From CAZJBH01 sp964544485 (GTDB taxonomy: Bacteria; Patescibacteriota; Minisyncoccia; Portnoybacterales; UBA2143), in NCBI GenBank assembly GCA_964544485.1, contig CAZJBH010000029.1, positions 1-7,387 of the forward strand: DNA of 7,387 bases, read 5' to 3'. The notes under the pieces are model-generated. The model saw only the letters and a list, made by a program, of their open reading frames with translations, was not told where the DNA came from and did not search any database. Positions 5,295-7,387 of this stretch are shown here, piece by piece. The stretch's first letter is position 1; each line of letters opens with the position of its first letter. The translations under genes were made by a program, and so were the position numbers.

Positions 5295-5396
5295 ATGTTT
5301 GTTGATCGGCGAAAACAAAAACTTTTTAAAAACCCGCAGCAGAAAGAAAAAGAGGATCAAAAGCAAGCCCAGGAGAAAAAAGCAAAGAAGAAATAA
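5295..5396 (+). CDS. Very small, highly charged protein (33 aa), unknown function
   Basis: The reading MFVDRRKQKLFKNPQQKEKEDQKQAQEKKAKKK is preceded by a near-complete SD four bases before the ATG. About half the residues are Lys, Arg or Glu, and much of the rest is Gln, suggesting a flexible or single-helix peptide with a polylysine end. It could bind RNA or DNA, or act as a tail-like partner of the zinc ribbons, but nothing in the sequence decides this. It lies 4 bases after the preceding gene, and the next gene's SD overlaps its TAA. It is missed by length cut-offs. Strong SD and operon position are the main evidence that it is real. Confidence 0.65.
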   Translation: MFVDRRKQKLFKNPQQKEKEDQKQAQEKKAKKK

Positions 5397-5405
5397 GGGG
5401 GAATT

Positions 5406-5603
5406 ATGGTTGATGTGGCTGAGGTTGATGTTAGAATGAGCATTCAAGGGAATGACAGATTAACTGCTTTAAATAGATATTTTTGTCCGAATCAAGATTG
5501 CGAAAGCAATCAAGGGACAATTCAAAGATTCTTTGTTAATCTGGGGGTTTGTCCTTTTTGCGGGGTAAATTTGAAAAAGGCAAATTATATGGTTCCGTAT
5601 TAA
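5406..5603 (+). CDS. Small zinc-ribbon protein B (65 aa), paralogue of protein A
   Basis: The SD AAGGGGG (5395-5401) overlaps the previous stop and is followed by the ATG after 4 bases. The N-terminus (AEVDVRMSIQG, 5-15) is a probable beta-strand like that of protein A. The ribbon is RYFC27-x4-C32-x16-C49-PFC52-G, with exactly the same cysteine spacing as protein A, then VNLKKANYMVPY. It lacks A's basic RRR end and has an aromatic, uncharged one instead. I infer duplication followed by divergence. No enzyme motif or signal peptide is seen. Four-Cys ribbons of this size are found in many nucleic-acid-binding or protein-docking modules, so the fold alone does not give a function. Confidence 0.8.
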   Translation: MVDVAEVDVRMSIQGNDRLTALNRYFCPNQDCESNQGTIQRFFVNLGVCPFCGVNLKKANYMVPY

Positions 5604-5622
5604 AAGAAAGGAGAAAAAGATT

Positions 5623-5802
5623 ATGGGAGAAATCAGAATAAAAGGAACATGCGAAAGCATTGATCCAAAAGTAATTGTTAAATTGGATCCGTTAGCCAGG
5701 AATTATCTGGTTGGTGATTTGCCTGAGATTCAGGTAAATCCTCCAGTTCAAGCTCCGATTCCGGCGCCTAAGACTTTTACTGGATTCCAAGTTACTTATT
5801 AA
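5623..5802 (+). CDS. Small protein with proline-rich C-terminal segment (59 aa), unknown function
   Basis: AAAGGAG (5607-5613) lies about 9 bases before the ATG. The frame encodes 59 aa: it begins MGEIRIKGTCESIDPKV, another short strand-like start, and continues to LARNYLVGDLPEIQV. A proline-rich stretch (NPPVQAPIPAPK, 39-50) and the aromatic end TFTGFQVTY follow. It has one Cys and no zinc ribbon. The strand-like start resembles those of proteins A and B, but too short to claim homology. The proline-rich segment suggests an extended linker or interaction tail. It is the last gene of the operon and is followed by a strong terminator 24 bases after its stop. Confidence 0.7.
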   Translation: MGEIRIKGTCESIDPKVIVKLDPLARNYLVGDLPEIQVNPPVQAPIPAPKTFTGFQVTY

Positions 5803-5825
5803 TTCAATTGCCTTAGTAACCTTTT

Positions 5826-5854
5826 AGGCGGTTCAAAAAGAGCCGCCTTTTTTT
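5826..5854 (+). terminator. Intrinsic terminator closing the tiny-gene operon
   Basis: An 8-bp stem with one G-U pair (GGCGGTTC 5827-5834 with 5840-5847, plus an A-T closing pair), the loop AAAAA and seven T (5848-5854) form a strong terminator. Its T-tract overlaps the start of a DnaA-box 9-mer. Confidence 0.95.
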
Positions 5855-5861
5855 ATCCACA
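5853..5861 (+). promoter_or_regulatory. Perfect DnaA-box 9-mer (TTATCCACA)
   Basis: The exact consensus lies between the operon terminator and the dehydrogenase promoter, adjoining the position where the -35 would be. Within TTTATCCACAA (5852-5862) it is the inverted copy of 4831-4841. Function is inferred only from the sequence match. Confidence 0.5.
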
Positions 5862-5880
5862 AGTCTATGTAGCTTTTTTA

Positions 5881-5889
5881 TGTTAAGAT
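5881..5889 (+). promoter_or_regulatory. Extended -10 promoter for the dehydrogenase
   Basis: TGT plus TAAGAT (5884-5889), preceded by a T-rich ATG-like context (TTTTTTATGTTA), closely resembles the xseA promoter (TTTTATGTTAGAAT). No clear -35 is visible. The transcript would start near 5896, leaving a leader of about 34 nt without an SD. Confidence 0.5.
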
Positions 5890-5929
5890 TAAATCACTGA
5901 ATAAGAAAATAATTAAATTTAAAAAAAGT

Positions 5930-6892
5930 ATGTCAAAAATATTTGTTACTCGCCAAATTCCGGAAATCGGAATTAATTTATTAAAAAAAGCTGGTCATGA
6001 TGTTGAGATTGGCCCAGAGGGTAAAATTTCTCGGGAGGAATTATTGGAAAAAGTTAAAGGAGCAGAAGCAATTCTTTCAGTGTTGACTGAAAAGATTGAT
6101 CAAGAATTGATTGAAGCAGCTGGAGATCAATTAAAAATTATTGCTAATTACGCAGTTGGGTATAATAATATTGATCTTCAGGCAGCCAAAGAAAAAGATA
6201 TTTTAGTTACTAATACTCCAGGCGTATTAACTAATTCAGTTTCAGTTCACGGAGTCGCTTTGATTTTAGCGATTGCCCGCCGAATAGTTGAAGCAGATAA
6301 ATATACCCGGGCCGGGAATTACAAAGCCTGGGGGCCAAAATTGCTTTTAGGCGGAGATGTGGTTGGAAAAACTTTAGGGGTAATTGGCTTAGGCAGGATT
6401 GGTTCAGCCGTAGCTGAACATATGGCTAAGGGCTTTGATATGAAAGTAATCTATTATGATATTCAACAGAATCAGGAAATGGAAGAAAAATATGGATTTG
6501 AATATATGGAATTAGATGAAGTTATTAAACAAGCTGATTATTTAACCATTCATACTGCTTTAAATGACAAAACTCGTCATTTGATTAACCAAGAAAGATT
6601 AGAATCAATGAAGCCAACCGCTTATTTAATCAATACTTCGCGCGGTCCAGTAGTTGATGAAGCTGCTTTAGTTGAAGTTTTAAAAGAAAAAAAGATAGCG
6701 GGAGCTGCCTTGGATGTATTTGAGGATGAGCCTGAATTAAAACCGGGCTTAGCAGAATTAGAAAATGTGATTTTAACTCCGCATATTGCTTCAGCTACTG
6801 AAGGGACTAGAAATAAGATGGCAGAAATGGCTGCTCAAAATGTGATCGCCGCTTTAGCTGGAGAAACTCCGGAAAATTTAGTTAAAAGCTAA
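5930..6892 (+). CDS. D-isomer-specific 2-hydroxyacid dehydrogenase (glyoxylate/hydroxypyruvate reductase-like)
   Basis: This 320-aa enzyme would reduce a 2-keto acid to the D-2-hydroxy acid with NAD(P)H in the cytoplasm. The substrate-binding part shows NYAVGYNNIDL (73-83) and NTPGVLTNSVSVHGVALIL (95-113). The Rossmann domain has GLGRIG (153-158) with Asp177 at the end of strand 2 (YYD), which favours NAD(H). Catalytic residues are Arg238 (TSRGPVVDE), Glu267 (DVFEDEP) and His285 (TPHIAS). The N-terminus MSKIFVTRQIPEIGINLLKKAG matches the GyaR/GhrB group, so glyoxylate or hydroxypyruvate reductase is most likely; D-lactate dehydrogenase or phosphoglycerate dehydrogenase activity cannot be excluded, and no ACT domain is present. 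In a fermentative reduced genome it could regenerate NAD+, which is inference. The A-rich region before the ATG has no SD. It converges on the coiled-coil gene across a two-way terminator. Confidence 0.93.
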   Translation: MSKIFVTRQIPEIGINLLKKAGHDVEIGPEGKISREELLEKVKGAEAILSVLTEKIDQELIEAAGDQLKIIANYAVGYNNIDLQAAKEKDILVTNTPGVLTNSVSVHGVALILAIARRIVEADKYTRAGNYKAWGPKLLLGGDVVGKTLGVIGLGRIGSAVAEHMAKGFDMKVIYYDIQQNQEMEEKYGFEYMELDEVIKQADYLTIHTALNDKTRHLINQERLESMKPTAYLINTSRGPVVDEAALVEVLKEKKIAGAALDVFEDEPELKPGLAELENVILTPHIASATEGTRNKMAEMAAQNVIAALAGETPENLVKS

Positions 6893-6918
6893 AAAAAATT
6901 ATAATTCTTTGAGCGAAA

Positions 6919-6950
6919 TAAAAAAAGATATCATTTGATATCTTTTTTTA
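6919..6950. terminator. Bidirectional intrinsic terminator between convergent genes
   Basis: A long inverted repeat (6919-6932 with 6937-6950) has an A7 run on the left, a T7 run on the right, and the stem core GATATC. Read from either side it gives a hairpin ending in U residues, so it can stop both the dehydrogenase and the minus-strand coiled-coil transcripts. The stem is AU-rich, so strength may be moderate. Confidence 0.85.
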
Positions 6951-6969
6951 ATAGAATTCAATAGTTAGT

Positions 6970-7221
6970 TTAATTTTTTGATAAGTTTGTCTTAAGTTCT
7001 AATCTTTTAACTCGTTCTTCAAGCTCTTGCAATTCAAATTTATAAGCAACATTATCTAAACAAAGCTTAATATCTTCTTGTCCTTGTTCTAATTCTTTTC
7101 TTTCTTTACTTGCCTGTTCTAATTGTCCGTCAACCTGTTCTAATTGTCCGTCAATATGGTCAAATCCCTTTTTGATCATATGGGCTAAAGATTGAAATTC
7201 ATTTTTTGTTTCTTTATCCAT
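6970..7221 (-). CDS. Short coiled-coil protein (83 aa), unknown function
   Basis: The protein is rich in Glu, Lys, Gln and Leu with heptad spacing nearly throughout: FDHIDGQLEQVDGQLEQ (20-36), then ERKELEQGQEDI, and FELQELEERVKRLELK near the end. There is no signal peptide or membrane segment, so it probably forms a cytoplasmic dimer or bundle. Similar short proteins made of repeating 'D-x-x-L/F-x-x-V/I' heptads are common as hypothetical genes in CPR and phage genomes; this is a composition resemblance, not a family assignment. Two consecutive heptads are encoded by an exact DNA duplication. No SD precedes the ATG; the -10 ends six bases before it, suggesting a leaderless mRNA. It is divergent from rnhB and shares an intergenic promoter region with it. 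Confidence 0.75.
   Translation of the reverse strand: MDKETKNEFQSLAHMIKKGFDHIDGQLEQVDGQLEQASKERKELEQGQEDIKLCLDNVAYKFELQELEERVKRLELKTNLSKN
7113..7154. repeat. Perfect 21-bp tandem duplication inside the coiled-coil gene
   Basis: Bases 7113-7133 are repeated exactly at 7134-7154. Being 21 bp, each copy encodes exactly one coiled-coil heptad (VDGQLEQ or IDGQLEQ), so copy-number change keeps the frame and lengthens the coil by one repeat. A weaker related stretch lies near 7083-7094. Confidence 0.95.
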
Positions 7222-7227
7222 ATCTTT

Positions 7228-7255
7228 ATTTTACGCCAAATAAAAGAGCTGTCAA
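7228..7255 (-). promoter_or_regulatory. Promoter of the coiled-coil gene, predicted leaderless
   Basis: On the minus strand TTGACA (7255-7250), a 16-base spacer and TAAAAT (7233-7228) are seen. Six bases separate the -10 from the A of the ATG at 7221, so transcription would start at the start codon. Confidence 0.75.
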
Positions 7256-7257
7256 CA

Positions 7258-7266
7258 TGTGGAAAA
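7258..7266 (-). promoter_or_regulatory. DnaA-box-like 9-mer (TTTTCCACA, one mismatch)
   Basis: The minus strand reads TTTTCCACA, differing from TTATCCACA at one position, 2 bases upstream of the -35 of the coiled-coil gene. Being imperfect and AT-rich it is weak evidence alone; it is listed because two perfect copies occur in the window. Confidence 0.3.
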
Positions 7267-7275
7267 TTCTTTTAA

Positions 7276-7304
7276 TAGACATAATTTGATTAAATAGTTA
7301 GGAT
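7276..7304 (+). promoter_or_regulatory. Promoter of rnhB
   Basis: TAGACA (7276-7281), a 17-base spacer and TAGGAT (7299-7304) give a plausible sigma70 promoter whose -10 ends 6 bases before the rnhB ATG. AGGA at 7300-7303 could instead be read as a weak SD with 7 bases to the ATG, so the two readings compete. Confidence 0.5.
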
Positions 7305-7310
7305 AGAGAT

Positions 7311-7387
7311 ATGAGATTTTCAAATCAGGAAAGAAAAATATTTAAACAAGGTTATCGGATAATCGGCGGAATTGATGAAGCTGGCAG
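7311..7387 (+). CDS. rnhB: Ribonuclease HII, N-terminal fragment (runs off window)
   Basis: The last 77 bases encode MRFSNQERKIFKQGYRIIGGIDEAG plus two bases of the next codon (AG, compatible with Arg). GIDEAGRG is the signature of RNase HII, and Asp22 and Glu23 are the first two metal-binding catalytic residues of the DEDD set. RNase HII cleaves RNA in RNA-DNA hybrids and removes single ribonucleotides from DNA. The short N-terminal stretch before the motif is usual for the family. The gene continues beyond the window; only the start is seen, so integrity cannot be judged. It is divergent from the coiled-coil gene. Confidence 0.88.
   Translation, partial: MRFSNQERKIFKQGYRIIGGIDEAG

Noticed and set aside
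5469..5660. Minus-strand ORF of 63 codons
   Set aside because: It lies antisense to zinc-ribbon protein B and the start of the 59-aa gene, both with strong SDs; its hydrophobic look is a by-product of the A-rich plus strand.
4831..5862. The tiny-gene block as a transposon with terminal inverted repeats
   Set aside because: The repeats are only 11 bp and match the DnaA-box consensus, there is no transposase and no target-site duplication that I can see. Kept only as a minor alternative in the findings.
7113..7154. CRISPR-like direct repeats
   Set aside because: The two copies are adjacent with no spacer and lie in frame within a coiled-coil coding sequence.
1..7387. Alternative genetic code with UGA read as Gly or Trp, as in some CPR groups
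   Set aside because: Trp is encoded by TGG, no in-frame TGA interrupts conserved domains, and TGA ends the 60-aa zinc-ribbon gene at a sensible place.
1..7387. tRNA or rRNA genes
   Set aside because: No cloverleaf-like segment or rRNA sequence was recognised in any intergenic region; all gaps are short and filled by promoters and terminators.

Overview
The window is AT-rich, tightly packed bacterial DNA using the standard code: TGG encodes Trp, and TAA, TAG and TGA all act as stops. Small proteins, short intergenic gaps with hairpin terminators running into the next promoter, and several genes with no Shine-Dalgarno (SD) sequence fit a reduced genome of the Candidate Phyla Radiation (Patescibacteria, perhaps a Parcubacteria-like lineage). 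That placement is inferred from style; no rRNA or other phylogenetic marker is present except the first codons of rnhB.

Layout. 1-366 is the 3' end of a membrane protein with a C-terminal OB-fold-like tail. It converges on a minus-strand secreted trypsin-like serine protease (402-1130). The protease is divergent from a 3-methyladenine DNA glycosylase gene (mpg, 1207-1716). Next come a secreted cysteine-containing protein of unknown function (1790-2230) and a PlsC-type acyltransferase (2333-3040), each behind a near-perfect sigma70-type promoter. 3101-4828 is xseAB, encoding exonuclease VII; its large subunit carries an N-terminal HRDC domain. 4882-5802 is a run of five tiny genes: one membrane peptide, then four genes with strong SDs, two of which encode paralogous zinc ribbons with identical cysteine spacing. 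A D-2-hydroxyacid dehydrogenase follows (5930-6892), converging on a short coiled-coil gene (6970-7221, minus). The window ends in the first 25 codons of rnhB (RNase HII, 7311 onward), divergent from the coiled-coil gene.

Themes. DNA repair and nucleic-acid metabolism (mpg, xseAB, rnhB) alternate with envelope or secreted functions (protease, 1790 protein, PlsC). Two initiation styles coexist. The protease, the 1790 gene, plsC and the tiny-gene operon have strong SDs. mpg, xseA, xseB, the 4882 ORF, the dehydrogenase and the coiled-coil gene have none. For xseA, the 4882 ORF, the coiled-coil gene and possibly rnhB, a -10 hexamer ends only 6-7 nt before the ATG, which predicts leaderless mRNAs. 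Two perfect DnaA-box 9-mers in inverted orientation bracket the tiny-gene cluster, and a near-match lies in the rnhB/coiled-coil promoter region.

The best candidate for an undescribed system is the tiny-gene operon at 5108-5802. Its function cannot be told from sequence alone.
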